Assembly (NCBI GenBank): GCA_029218445.1
Contig: JAQXRI010000148.1
Location: 1-64,000, forward strand
Reading direction: 5' to 3'
DNA length: 64,000 bases
Source of the DNA: Prevotellaceae bacterium
Lineage (GTDB): Bacteria; Bacteroidota; Bacteroidia; Bacteroidales; Bacteroidaceae
Both the position numbers and the translations under genes were made by a program. The notes under the pieces are model-generated. The model worked only from the letters and a program-made list of their open reading frames with translations. It ran no database searches and was not told the DNA's origin. Positions 26,419 to 37,300 of the stretch are shown here, piece by piece (position 1 is the stretch's first letter; each line of letters opens with the position of its first letter).

Positions 26419-27357
26419 ATGGAAAAGATATCAGTCATCATACCAGTGTTCAACGCCGGGCAATTACTGAAGAAATGCCTCGACAGCGTGTTGACCCAAA
26501 CGTGGAGCAACATTGAGGTGATAGTAGTTGACGACGGAAGCAGCGACGACAGCCCCGACATATGCAACCGATATGCCGCAACCGACCCAAGGGTAAAGGC
26601 TATACACACCACCAACAAAGGCGTTTGCCACGCACGCAACACCGGACTTGACAACGCCACCGGCCACTACGTCATGTTTGTTGACAGCGACGACTGGTTG
26701 GACAGCGGCATGATGGAAGTACTGGCAGGGCTGATGGAGAAGAACGACGCCGACATGGCTACGTGCGGATACTTTATGGAAGACGAGAATGGCAAAGTGA
26801 TATATGGCATAGACAAGAACACCGAATACACGCTCGGCAGATGGGATGCCATAGGCACGCTCTTCAAGTCGCCCGACTATCGCTATAAAGGCAATCTGTG
26901 GGACAAACTGTTTTTAAGGCAAACCATAGTTGACCACTCGCTGACGTTCGACAACACCATCCGCTTCAACGAAGACCGTCTTTTCGTGTTCCAGTATCTG
27001 ATGCATACCGATAAGACGGCCTACACCACCAAGCCATACTACCACTATGTACAGCACAGCCAAAGCGCGATGGGAGCCTTTGCCAAGGCATACCATGCAC
27101 AGCATGAGACGTTTATCGACGCATTTGAAAAGATGGGGCTTACAGCGGGCATAATGCCAGCGGGCGTGCGCTCATCATTTGCCACCGACTATCTCAAGAC
27201 AGCCATGGCCTTTCTTCTTAGCCACAGGCAGGACATCAGCCTCGGCCACCGATATGGCAGATGGCGCAAGATGCTGAAGTTAGCACCCTGTCTGCCTGCA
27301 CGCGAAATGCTGCGATTCGCCAAAACCTCACTCCTGCTCTTCAGTCCCATACGATAG
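26419..27357 (+). CDS. Glycosyltransferase family 2
   Basis: ISVIIPVFNAGQLLKKCLDSVLTQTWSNIEVIVVDDGSSDDSPDIC...VMFVDSDDWLD. Confidence 0.93.
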   Translation: MEKISVIIPVFNAGQLLKKCLDSVLTQTWSNIEVIVVDDGSSDDSPDICNRYAATDPRVKAIHTTNKGVCHARNTGLDNATGHYVMFVDSDDWLDSGMMEVLAGLMEKNDADMATCGYFMEDENGKVIYGIDKNTEYTLGRWDAIGTLFKSPDYRYKGNLWDKLFLRQTIVDHSLTFDNTIRFNEDRLFVFQYLMHTDKTAYTTKPYYHYVQHSQSAMGAFAKAYHAQHETFIDAFEKMGLTAGIMPAGVRSSFATDYLKTAMAFLLSHRQDISLGHRYGRWRKMLKLAPCLPAREMLRFAKTSLLLFSPIR

Positions 27358-27433
27358 TTTTTTCCGTCTCGACTGTTTTAACTGATATAAAACCCCGACA
27401 GTAAAGAAAGAATGCCAAATATCGACCGAAATA

Positions 27434-27465
27434 TTTGGAAGTTTCATTTTATATTCGTATTTTTG
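27434..27465 (+). promoter_or_regulatory. Putative Bacteroidetes promoter
   Basis: TTTG (27434-27437), 20 nt, TATTTTTG (27458-27465). Confidence 0.6.
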
Positions 27466-27494
27466 CACCTATTAAAGCAAAAACAGTGACAGAA

Positions 27495-28487
27495 ATGGAG
27501 AATAACAAGCAAATACCATACGGAGTAGCCGACATTGAGTCGGTGAAGAAAGTAGTCACAATACTCATACCTTGCTACAACGAGGAGAAATGCATACCTC
27601 TACTATATACAAGATTGTCAACAATAATGTCATCTCACCAACAATATGACTGGGAGCTGCTTTTTGTCAACGACGGCAGCAACGACAATACATTGGCACT
27701 GATAGAGGAACTAAGCCAAGGCGACAAAAGGGTTGCTTACATCGACCTGTCACGCAATTTTGGCAAGGAGAACGCCATGCTTGCAGGATTCGACTATGCT
27801 TCAGGCGATTGCATGATTATAATGGATGCCGACCTACAGGACCCTCCCGAAATAATAAACGACATGCTCAAGATGTGGGAAGAAGGAGTGGACGACGTGT
27901 ATGCCAAGCGCCGCACACGAGGCAAGGAAAGCTTCATCCGCGGCAGCCTTTCAAGACTGTTTTACTATCTGCTCGACAAGTCAACACGATATGACGTTTT
28001 GAAGAACGTAGGCGACTTCCGCCTGCTCGACCGAAAGTGCATTGACGCACTGAAGCAGCTGCGCGAAAACGAGCGATATACCAAGGGACTGTTCTGCTGG
28101 ATAGGTTTCAACAAGCAGGAGATACTCTTCGACCGCGGCGACCGTGCAGGAGGCGAGACGAAATGGAACTACAGGTCGCTGTTCAACCTCGCCATCGAAG
28201 GCATCACCAGCTTCACGACGGCTCCGCTCCGCATGGCCACGTTCATAGGCATTGTCGTAGCCATTTGGGCACTTTGCTACATGGTGTGGATTATATCCAA
28301 GGTGCTGATATGGGGCGACCCCGTGGCAGGCTATCCTACCATCATGACCGTCATGCTTTTCATTGGAGCCGTACAGCTGATATGTATAGGCATTCTTGGC
28401 GAATATGTCGGAAGGATATTCAACGAGACGAAAAACCGCCCCTCCTATCTTATCAAGGGGGCAAAAGGAATAACTAAAAAGTATTGA
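27495..28487 (+). CDS. GT2 polyprenyl-phosphate glycosyltransferase (DPM1/GtrB-like) with C-terminal TM helices
   Basis: ILIPCYNEEKCIPLLYTRL...SRNFGKENAMLAGFDYASGD...MDADLQDPPE plus two C-terminal TM segments. Confidence 0.92.
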   Translation: MENNKQIPYGVADIESVKKVVTILIPCYNEEKCIPLLYTRLSTIMSSHQQYDWELLFVNDGSNDNTLALIEELSQGDKRVAYIDLSRNFGKENAMLAGFDYASGDCMIIMDADLQDPPEIINDMLKMWEEGVDDVYAKRRTRGKESFIRGSLSRLFYYLLDKSTRYDVLKNVGDFRLLDRKCIDALKQLRENERYTKGLFCWIGFNKQEILFDRGDRAGGETKWNYRSLFNLAIEGITSFTTAPLRMATFIGIVVAIWALCYMVWIISKVLIWGDPVAGYPTIMTVMLFIGAVQLICIGILGEYVGRIFNETKNRPSYLIKGAKGITKKY

Positions 28488-28503
28488 CAAGCAGTTATAT
28501 CGT

Positions 28504-30033
28504 ATGCAAAGAATAATGTCAGAATATAAACATTATGTATGGATAGCCTTGTTGTTGTGGGTGATAATGTTCATTATCTCGCCAGACTCCTATGCACATC
28601 ATCTTTTTGACCGTGACGACAGCGCCATCTTCTTTACTTCAGGCAAGGCATTGATGAACGGGATGACCCCATACGTTGACTTTGCCGACTCCAAGGGTCC
28701 GCTCCTTTGGCTAATATATGGTGTGGGATACCTAATAAGCCATTACGACTACACTGGGGTGTTTTGGCTTAGTTGGATAGCTTATTCCATTGCTTTTGCT
28801 TTCATTTATCGCATAGCCTTTATATTCCTCACCGACAAGAAGTTATCGCTAATCACCAGTGTGGCCATGATGATGCTTGTCTTCTATCCTTGGTTTCACT
28901 ATGAGATTAAGTCGGAAGACTGGTGCCAGCCGTTTGTGGCTGCCACCATCTATTATGCCTGCCGCCTGATATACAGCCCCCAAGCCGACAAGCACGACGT
29001 GAGGACAGCCTTCCTCGTGTTTGGCATGTCGTTCGCCGCCTGCCTGCTGATTAAATTCAGCGTAGCCGCCATGCTCTCGTCGATATATCTTTACATGTGC
29101 TATCATCTATTGAGAGAACGTCATGCAGTAGTCCTACCCACGATGTGGAGCATTGTCGGCGCATTGGCTTTGGCGTCGCCGTTTGTCATTTACCTCATTT
29201 TCGTCGGTGCTTTCGACGCTTTCGTAAATGAATATTTCATCCACACCCTTATGACCATTGACAACTCACAATACCACAGCTATATTCACGAACTATTATA
29301 CCACATGGGGCGGTCTGACCGAATCCTGTATTTCACAGCCTCATTGGCAGGATGCTGCGGTATATGGTTCATCAAGCGACGCTCGCCATTGTTTCTGCCA
29401 TTGGTGACGTGCGTGTTTTGGGCATTGTCGTCGCGGCATGCCGACTCACACTATTTCAACGCATGTACCATTCTGTCAGTATTCTTCGTGATATGCATTG
29501 TCTATACCTACAAACAAAACATTATACAAAACTATCGTCTTGCCACAACGGCGACAATGGCATTCACATTTGCATTCACCGTATTGACCAATAGCTTTAT
29601 AAGTGGCTACCTCAACCCCACCTTCGCCATGGTCAAATCACCTTATCTCAATGACATGGAGCAGGTGTATAAGATAACGTCAACAGTCAAGAACCCAAAA
29701 ATAATATTCTACAAGAGCCTCGACCGCGGCGACGGCATTAAGGCCGACGCCCTGCCAGGCTCCATATATTGGACAAGCCAAAAAGGAGCTTCAAAACACA
29801 TGGAGCAAATACAGACAGACGACATAAAAGCCCACAAAGCTGACTTCGTCATCACCGAATCGCTCGACTCAGCCGCCCTCGACCGACAAATAGCCGAGCT
29901 GCAGGCTTATGGCTATAATATGGCCTACCGCTTCAAGGCTAAAGACAAGTGGGGATTAAGGCGCGCACTGCTCACGCGGTGTAAGCAAGAGGCGGCATCG
30001 CTTCATGCAAATTACAATTTTGTCAAACAATGA
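28504..30033 (+). CDS. Polytopic membrane protein, GT39/PMT-like glycosyltransferase
   Basis: About 10 hydrophobic segments; FDRDDSAIFFTSGKALMNGMTPYVDFADSKGPLLWLIYGVG resembles PMT-like GTs. Confidence 0.7.
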   Translation: MQRIMSEYKHYVWIALLLWVIMFIISPDSYAHHLFDRDDSAIFFTSGKALMNGMTPYVDFADSKGPLLWLIYGVGYLISHYDYTGVFWLSWIAYSIAFAFIYRIAFIFLTDKKLSLITSVAMMMLVFYPWFHYEIKSEDWCQPFVAATIYYACRLIYSPQADKHDVRTAFLVFGMSFAACLLIKFSVAAMLSSIYLYMCYHLLRERHAVVLPTMWSIVGALALASPFVIYLIFVGAFDAFVNEYFIHTLMTIDNSQYHSYIHELLYHMGRSDRILYFTASLAGCCGIWFIKRRSPLFLPLVTCVFWALSSRHADSHYFNACTILSVFFVICIVYTYKQNIIQNYRLATTATMAFTFAFTVLTNSFISGYLNPTFAMVKSPYLNDMEQVYKITSTVKNPKIIFYKSLDRGDGIKADALPGSIYWTSQKGASKHMEQIQTDDIKAHKADFVITESLDSAALDRQIAELQAYGYNMAYRFKAKDKWGLRRALLTRCKQEAASLHANYNFVKQ

Positions 30034-30780
30034 CAGATGCGAACGACTGCATCGCTTGTCAAATCTCAATACATTTCCAAGCATGTCGTAACGGAACCTC
30101 GAAGCCGAGTGCCGGCTTTTGCTCTCCACGTATGGCTGCCCTGTTGAACCCGATGAGCCTATGACCACCGGCACTATCAGGAATGGATAATAATAACAGT
30201 GCTTCCTTTCTATAATAGCTTCATACAACTTATGCTCAAAAAACACTCCTTCGCTGTCTGAAATGCCCATTGCCTTTGGTAAGAAGTCGTCGGTATAGAA
30301 AGCGCAAGGAGCAATGAACAATCGACTATCAATCATGTTTGACGACGAAAAGAAAGTTTGCACAACGTTGTTGCCTATCTTACCATTGTCCTGTATCAAC
30401 TCCGTTATATTCAGCACTTTCAGTCTTCCCGTCACCTTTACAATTATGGTGTCGCCATCAATTATCGACGAGCGGGCAATGGCCGTTTTAAGAATAATAG
30501 CCTCTCCATAACCCTTTCCCTTTGACTTGTCGAAATCATTGCCATTAAACGTTATAACCTCCAATCTGCCTGACTCAACATATTCTGAATAGTCATGACC
30601 GACATCACACATGGTATTTTCACAGAACACAATGGGAAAGGTTGTTTCACGAAGATAGAAGTCAAGGGCTTCCCTGTACTGCCTCAAACGTTCGGAAGCA
30701 TCGTTCAACACAGTAAAAGGCATGCCGCAAGGATTAACGCATGCCGTTAGCAATATGACGTATCTGCGTTTCATAATCAT
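29956..30780 (-). CDS. Hypothetical protein in glycan cluster, possibly GT-related
   Basis: 274-aa ORF; KGYGEAIILKTAIARSSIIDGDTIIVKVTGRLKVLNI. Converges on and overlaps the preceding CDS by 78 bp. Confidence 0.7.
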   Translation of the reverse strand: MIMKRRYVILLTACVNPCGMPFTVLNDASERLRQYREALDFYLRETTFPIVFCENTMCDVGHDYSEYVESGRLEVITFNGNDFDKSKGKGYGEAIILKTAIARSSIIDGDTIIVKVTGRLKVLNITELIQDNGKIGNNVVQTFFSSSNMIDSRLFIAPCAFYTDDFLPKAMGISDSEGVFFEHKLYEAIIERKHCYYYPFLIVPVVIGSSGSTGQPYVESKSRHSASRFRYDMLGNVLRFDKRCSRSHLSLFDKIVICMKRCRLLLTPREQCAP

Positions 30781-30783
30781 TCC

Positions 30784-32055
30784 TCATTTTTCAATCTCGT
30801 CAAATCCCAGCAAGCCATTGTCACTCTGGTTGATGGCCGAACCAAAGCCCGACTGGAAGCCTTGCACCTCCAATACCGCACAGCCAGGTGCTTTTACCTG
30901 ATATTCCACCATCGGATGATGCATCATAAGGTCAACATGCAGGAAGCCACGAGAGAGTATTTTTGGTAGTTCTATAGTCTTGCGAATGGTAAAATCGCCG
31001 GCAGGCAACTTCATAATGTTTCCATAATAATGACCCGGGGCGAAGGTGGCAAGCGGCATCCCTTCCTTGTTGTTGAACACAAGCATCAAGTCGGTAGTAA
31101 ATGCCTCCAACGAAGTTCCTTTTATGCACACCTCCATAGACAGCTGGTCGGACTTTATCACACTTTCAGCATTGTCAGTACCATTGATGTAAATATTTTC
31201 TATCTGCAAAGTTGGTTTAACCCATTTAATATGGTCAATGATTTTCTTCTCCGACAATTGCTCGTCGTTCTTTAGGTATCGAGCCACACTCGACTCGATA
31301 TCCCCAATATATTCAATGCCGCCATTCTTCATCACAATGCCATTCTTGCACAAACTCTTCACCGCAGCCATATTATGGCTTACGAACAACACCGTCCTGC
31401 CCTCTCCGTTGGCCACGTCGTGCATTTTTCCGATGGCTTTCTTTTGGAACTCGGCATCACCAACGGCAAGAACCTCGTCAACAACAAGAATCTCAGGCTC
31501 CAAATGAGCGGCAATGGCAAAGCCAAGTCGCACTATCATGCCCGACGAATATCGCTTCACCGGTGTGTCAAGATATTTCTCAACGCCTGCAAAATCAACT
31601 ATCTCGTCAAGTTTGCGGTTTATCTCCGCTTTGGTCATGCCCATTATGGAGCCGTTCATGTATATGTTTTCACGACCGGTCATTTCAGGATGGAAGCCTG
31701 TACCTACCTCAAGCAGCGAGGCTATGCGGCCTTTTACCTTTATCGTGCCGACCGTAGGCGACGTGACTCGCGAGAGAATCTTCAGCAGCGTTGACTTTCC
31801 GGCACCATTCTTTCCAATGATGCCAACCACATCACCTTGCTCTACGTTGAAAGAAACATCTTTTAAAGCCCAGACAAAGCGGCTGTCGCCCTTTTTCGTC
31901 CGGTCGTTCACCTCGCCAACCTTCAAGTAAGGGTCTTCCTTGCCACGTACCCTTGCCCACCAGCGGTTGAGGTCGTGGCTCAATGTTCCTGTTCCAAATG
32001 TACCAAGCACATATTGCTTGCCTACTCTGTCGAATTCTATAACGTTTCTGCCCAT
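30784..32055 (-). CDS. Wzt-type polysaccharide ABC transporter ATP-binding protein with C-terminal substrate-binding domain
   Basis: GIIGKNGAGKSTLLKILSRVTSPTVG, RYSSGMIVRLGFAIAAHLEPEILVVDEVLAVGD; ~180-aa C-terminal extension. Confidence 0.92.
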   Translation of the reverse strand: MGRNVIEFDRVGKQYVLGTFGTGTLSHDLNRWWARVRGKEDPYLKVGEVNDRTKKGDSRFVWALKDVSFNVEQGDVVGIIGKNGAGKSTLLKILSRVTSPTVGTIKVKGRIASLLEVGTGFHPEMTGRENIYMNGSIMGMTKAEINRKLDEIVDFAGVEKYLDTPVKRYSSGMIVRLGFAIAAHLEPEILVVDEVLAVGDAEFQKKAIGKMHDVANGEGRTVLFVSHNMAAVKSLCKNGIVMKNGGIEYIGDIESSVARYLKNDEQLSEKKIIDHIKWVKPTLQIENIYINGTDNAESVIKSDQLSMEVCIKGTSLEAFTTDLMLVFNNKEGMPLATFAPGHYYGNIMKLPAGDFTIRKTIELPKILSRGFLHVDLMMHHPMVEYQVKAPGCAVLEVQGFQSGFGSAINQSDNGLLGFDEIEK

Positions 32056-32171
32056 TGTTTTTCTCTTAAACTTACGCAAAGGTAATATATTGTTCCGTAA
32101 AAAACGAATGATTTGCCATAATTCTTCAGTATTGTGGCACATTTTCTTATTTTTGTGGAATCAAAGAATAT

Positions 32172-32224
32172 CTTGTTTACACTTCCCAAACACCTTGTTT
32201 ACACCTCCCAAACACCTTGTTTAC
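32172..32224. repeat. 22-bp tandem repeat, 2.4 copies
   Basis: CTTGTTTACACTTCCCAAACAC CTTGTTTACACCTCCCAAACAC CTTGTTTAC. Confidence 0.9.
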
Positions 32225-32265
32225 GGAGCGAGAACAAGGGGGTGTGTTTCAGTACATTCGTGACA

Positions 32266-33117
32266 TCATATCACATCCATAAAATTCTTCTGTACCCTAT
32301 TGAACACCACTATGCCGAGAAGCAGGATGACGACGGTGAATACGGTACTGTAGAGAAGATACGACCAGTCGAAAACGCCGACACCCGTAAAGCCGTATTT
32401 GAACGTCTCGACAATAGACGTCAGCGGATTGGCCACTATAACCCAAATCTTGTCGGGATAGTTGTCCTTCATCACCGACAGCGGATATATTACAGGCGTG
32501 GCATACATCCACAACTGAACGCCAAAGGCTACAAGGAAACGAAGGTCGCGATACTTGGTGGTCATCGACGAGATTATCAGTCCAAAGCCAAGGCCGAGCG
32601 CTCCCAACATCAGCAACAGAACGGGAAAGAGGCACAACGTCCAGTTGACATTAAACCCTCCAGTCGTCACGGCATAATAGGCATAGACCACAAGGAACAA
32701 GACAAACTGTATGCCCATCTTTATCATGTTTGAAACGGCTATGGATATCGGCACGACCAAACGCGGGAAATAAACTTTTCCGAAAATGTTCTGATTGGCA
32801 TTGAACGTTTCGGAACATTTGGAAAGACAATCGGCAAAATAGTTCCAGCAAACAAGGCCCGCAAGATAGAACACAGCCTGCGGAACACCGTCAGTAGAGA
32901 TGCCTGCAATGCCGCCAAAGACAAACATAAACATTACGGTGGTGAGAATAGGCTGAATGAAAAACCATGCCGGACCAAGAATAGTCTGCTTGTACAGAGT
33001 CACTATATCTCGCCTGACGTACATGACGAGAAGGTCGCGATAACGCCACACCTCCTTCAGATTAAGGCTGAAGAGGCTGCCTTTGTTTTCTATTATTATG
33101 TCCCAATCTTGTTCCAT
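32266..33117 (-). CDS. Wzm-type polysaccharide ABC transporter permease
   Basis: YRDLLVMYVRRDIVTLYKQTILGPAWFFIQPILTTVMFMFVFG...ANPLTSIVETFKYG. Confidence 0.93.
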   Translation of the reverse strand: MEQDWDIIIENKGSLFSLNLKEVWRYRDLLVMYVRRDIVTLYKQTILGPAWFFIQPILTTVMFMFVFGGIAGISTDGVPQAVFYLAGLVCWNYFADCLSKCSETFNANQNIFGKVYFPRLVVPISIAVSNMIKMGIQFVLFLVVYAYYAVTTGGFNVNWTLCLFPVLLLMLGALGLGFGLIISSMTTKYRDLRFLVAFGVQLWMYATPVIYPLSVMKDNYPDKIWVIVANPLTSIVETFKYGFTGVGVFDWSYLLYSTVFTVVILLLGIVVFNRVQKNFMDVI

Positions 33118-33178
33118 TTACTGTAAGTGCAATATAAAATCGACTGCAAATCTACAAAAAAAATACATTATGGCCAAA

Positions 33179-34348
33179 CTATTTTCGCACAAATATGCCG
33201 TTCCACTTGCGAGAAGCCCCATCGACATCAAAATCACGATAGAAACTAAGGGCTTTCTGGGACATTTCAGTCCAACTCGACGAGGTTGCCATGCCAGTCA
33301 TGGCCGTAGCCAAGTCGGCCACGTCTCCGGTTCTGAACAGCAAACTTGCGCCGTTGCCGCCAAGAAGTTCACGGGCAATGGGTATGTCGGACGATATTAC
33401 AGGAAGTCCGTGCGACATGGCCTCAAGAAGCACCAAGGGCTGCCCCTCCCAACGCGAACTAAGCACAAAGACCGAGGCGTTGGAATAATGGCGTTGAATG
33501 TTTGGCGTAAAAGGACATATCTTGACACGATGCTCCAACCGTTCTTGCGATATAAGATTACGATAGAGTGACTCCTCTTCACCTTCACCTACAATCTCCA
33601 GAAGCCAGTCGTCGTTGGTCTTGGCAAAAAGGGCAAAAGCCTTTATAAGTATGTCAAACCCCTTGTGCAAGGGAGTAAAACGGCCTACGGCAAGGAATTT
33701 CTTGTGCATGATGGAAGCCCTTCCTTGCGGAACCAATGTCAATGGATTATATATTGCCTGGCACTGTAGCCCTAACTGCTTGTTGAATAAGGCCGCGTCA
33801 TGCCTTGACAATACTACGACCCTGTCCAACTGTTTCATCTGATGGCCGAAAAACGACTTCAAGCCAGGAAGATACGGACGTTGCTTTTCAAACAGGGCGT
33901 CGTAGCTGTTGTGCATCCAACCTATCACCATAGGCGCATTCAGACGGCTGCGTACAGAAGCCAAATGGAGCGAAAGGAAAGCATGGACGCCTATTACAAC
34001 GTCGTAACTCCCCGCATTTATCTGCATTGACAGCAGTCGCTTGTACGACGGAAAGAAGAAGCTGTAGGCATAAAGTTTGGCGGTGAACCTGTTGTGAGGC
34101 AAAAGGTTCTTATAGGCCATGCTGCACAATTTGCACAGGTAGTATTCCGCGTCGTGTGGATGGGTGTAGGCAATATGCTGAAACTTTATTGTCGTCAACT
34201 GGTAGTCGTAGAGTTTGCAGTCGGCGGCATTGTCTGTGGTGAGAATGGTCACGTCGTGGCTTTTTGACAGCGTCTTGGCCAGGACAGCCAACACCCTCTG
34301 TACTCCTCCAAACGAAAACACCGTATCGGCATAAAATAATATTTTCAT
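33179..34348 (-). CDS. Glycosyltransferase family 4
   Basis: FLAVGRFTPLHKGFDILIKAFALFAK...VFVLSSRWEGQPLVLLEAMSHGLPVISSDIPIARELL. Confidence 0.92.
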   Translation of the reverse strand: MKILFYADTVFSFGGVQRVLAVLAKTLSKSHDVTILTTDNAADCKLYDYQLTTIKFQHIAYTHPHDAEYYLCKLCSMAYKNLLPHNRFTAKLYAYSFFFPSYKRLLSMQINAGSYDVVIGVHAFLSLHLASVRSRLNAPMVIGWMHNSYDALFEKQRPYLPGLKSFFGHQMKQLDRVVVLSRHDAALFNKQLGLQCQAIYNPLTLVPQGRASIMHKKFLAVGRFTPLHKGFDILIKAFALFAKTNDDWLLEIVGEGEEESLYRNLISQERLEHRVKICPFTPNIQRHYSNASVFVLSSRWEGQPLVLLEAMSHGLPVISSDIPIARELLGGNGASLLFRTGDVADLATAMTGMATSSSWTEMSQKALSFYRDFDVDGASRKWNGIFVRK

Positions 34349-34367
34349 ATCAAGCTGCTATTATGAA

Positions 34368-37300
34368 TTATATTTTTACGTGTTCGGCAAGCGGAAGGGT
34401 CAGTTCAACCACTGCGTTGCCATCATTATCGGCATGGGCCGATATGCCACAGCCCCTGCGGTTGGTGGCTTCAGAGTGGTCGCGCACTATCTGACGGCAC
34501 AGCAGGAATGGTATGCTTTGCGACGACACCGGCACGAAAAGCGACGGCAACAAAGCCTTGTCGTGGATGAAAGCCGGCATTACTATCGACATTTGCATGT
34601 ATCCGGTGGTCTCACGCAAGGCCCTTATATGGAGTTTTCCGTCAGACGTTTGTTGTTTCAGAATGTCAAACAGCATAAGCAGCAAGTGTTTGTTGCACAG
34701 TAAAGGCACATCGACGTCTCCACTGCACATGTCCTGCCCCACCATCTCGCTGAGTGTAGCCTTCCTTATCTGAATGGCTATCTTGCCAAGCTGACTTGTG
34801 GCCTGGCTGCACAGCATGGAATAGACATTGCGGTAGTATTCCACAAGTTCGGCCACGTCTTCAATGCCCGACTTCTCCATCATCTGTATTATTCGGCTCG
34901 GATAATACATCGTTTCGTGCTTGAGGGTTGACAGGCAGTTGTCGAGTATGGAATTGCATACATGCAGGTTGTTGTTCTCGTATTCGGCCTTATGCAGCTG
35001 GTCGGCCAGCATCTCCATGTCGGTGTTCATTTTGCCCTGCAGGTTGTCGGCCTCCTTCAGTGTAGCTGCAATAGTTTCAACCACATGCCTAAGCTGTTCG
35101 GGAAAGTCCTCATGCGACAACTGTTCAGTGGCCCGCAGTTTGTCTTCCAATCGTCCTTCGCCATTGATGAGGGCGTTGACTTTGCCTATCCGTTCTTCAC
35201 AAAACCTAAAATACAGTATGTGACGGTAATAAAGCATGTAGTAAGCCGGCAAGATTGACAGTAGAATCAATATCAGCACAATGATGGCCACGGTCTTGTT
35301 TGACTGCGAGCTTCGCATCATGGCACAGTAGTCGGCCAAAGTGTTGTCGGCCGACATCTCGTTGAACAAGCGGGTATAAACGGCATTGTTGTATTTGTAA
35401 AGCTCCCAATCATGAAGCGCAAGCGCCGCCACGGCACACTCGTTGCGCATGTCGAGCACCACGTGGAAGTCAATGTCGATGCTGTCGTGCAGCCATTTCA
35501 CCTCGGGCAACGCCATCTGTGCGTTTCCCTTTTCAACAAGCATGTCACGTCCATTCGGCCTCAGCTGCCTATAGCATATATTTAGCCATTTTCGGCACGA
35601 ATCGGCATATTCCACTGTCTTGGAGTAAGTGCCTGCTATGTTGGAATAGTAGGCGCTGTCGGCATAAAGTGCAGCCTGCCTCATGCTCTTGCTTACGCCG
35701 GCCGATGCAGCCGACCACTGCAGCAACAGCACGACAATGGCCACGACGGCCCTCGCCACACCCAAGGGAAGCCTGAAGAAGAAACGGCTGCCCTCGCCCA
35801 CACGGCTTTCGACCGACAAGGCAGCGCACGAAAACTTCGGACTTGTCTTCTTGTATTTCTCAATTATGCCTCTACAGTTCATCAACCCGAAGCCATGTCC
35901 GTCATTTACCTTATGGCTGAATATTTCAGACTGCTGCTGTTCAGTAAGTCCGCATCCCGAGTCCTCCACCGACACTTCTACATAGTCGGCCTCCTTATGG
36001 GCGTAAACGGCCACACGGCCTCCGCTTTCGGTAAACTTCAAGGCATTGTCGGCCAAGGTGTTTATCATGAACAACGTGAGTATGCGGTCGGCCTTCACCA
36101 CGGCATCGGTTGGCGCAACGTCGAGTTCAATGCCCTTGGCGGCGAATGACGAGCGGTTTTTGGCTATAATGTCAAACAAGTCGTTCAGTCTGAAGCTCAC
36201 TACCTTAATGCTCAGACGTCCCTCGTTCAGCTTTATCCATTTTGTCAGCAGTTCGTTGGTGTCGTTTATCTGCGAAGCCAATTCGCATATATACTGTCTG
36301 CGATACTGTTTCACATGGTCGGCCTCGTCACGTTTCATAAGCATATTGACCTCATTGATAATACGGTCAATCAGCGGCAAATGGCTGATGGCAAGCGAGA
36401 TGCGTGCCCTTTGCTCAAGGTTTCGCTTAGTGTTGTCGGCAATGTGCAGTTTGCAAGTGTCTATCTTTTCCAGCGTTTCCTCGCGGCATTCCTGCATCGC
36501 CTCCATACGTTGGGCGTTGTTCTTGCTCCATTGTTCCAGCGGTGCCAAGAGGCGTTTGGTTTCATCGTTAATGTTACGTCGGCGGTAGAGGATAATGAAT
36601 GCCCAAAGCAAAGCCACGAGAACAACGATGGACAGGACAACTACCATCATCAACACATTGAGTTGCCTGGACGTTTTGTCGAGTATGGCAGCCCTCGATT
36701 CAAGCAGACGGTCTTGCCTCGTCTCTTCCTGAAGGTCGAGGTAGATGTTTCTGTTGTAGTCGCTTGAAGGTTTGTCGTCGATGGCCGAATAAGCCACGCT
36801 CATCTGCTCCCTTATGCTCGCCACGAGGTCGGGGGCCTTCTGGATAAGACTGTCGGACAAGGCCGCCTCCAAATTCTCAATGGCCGAGGCGTAGTCGCCT
36901 ATGCCCATATAGCATGAAGCCACCGAACGATATGCTCCCGCTATCTGATAAATGTCACCATAGTCGATAAACTTGTTGAGGGCCTCAACCGCCATTACTC
37001 CAGCCAGCTCTTCATTTGACAAGCCGGAAGGATTAAGAAGTCGCATGGCAGCAGGATTGTTGTTTGCCAAAGCAGGGCCGGTGGCCTTGTCGAGCAGATG
37101 GTCGGATATCGACTCCGTCGAGTTGGCCTCAAAATAAAGGTTGCCCATTTTTCGGGCGAGAAGAAGGCATTTCATCAGACATTCAAACTCACGCTGGCAC
37201 ACTTCTTCAGCCGACGAGCCGCTGATTATTCCTCCTGCTCCAATGTTATAAAGATAATTAAGATATTGTGCGGTGTCCTGCTTGACTGTATTTTCGTCAA

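Noticed and set aside
32172-32224. CRISPR-like repeat at the wzm/wzt gap
   Set aside because: Back-to-back 22-bp units with no spacers.
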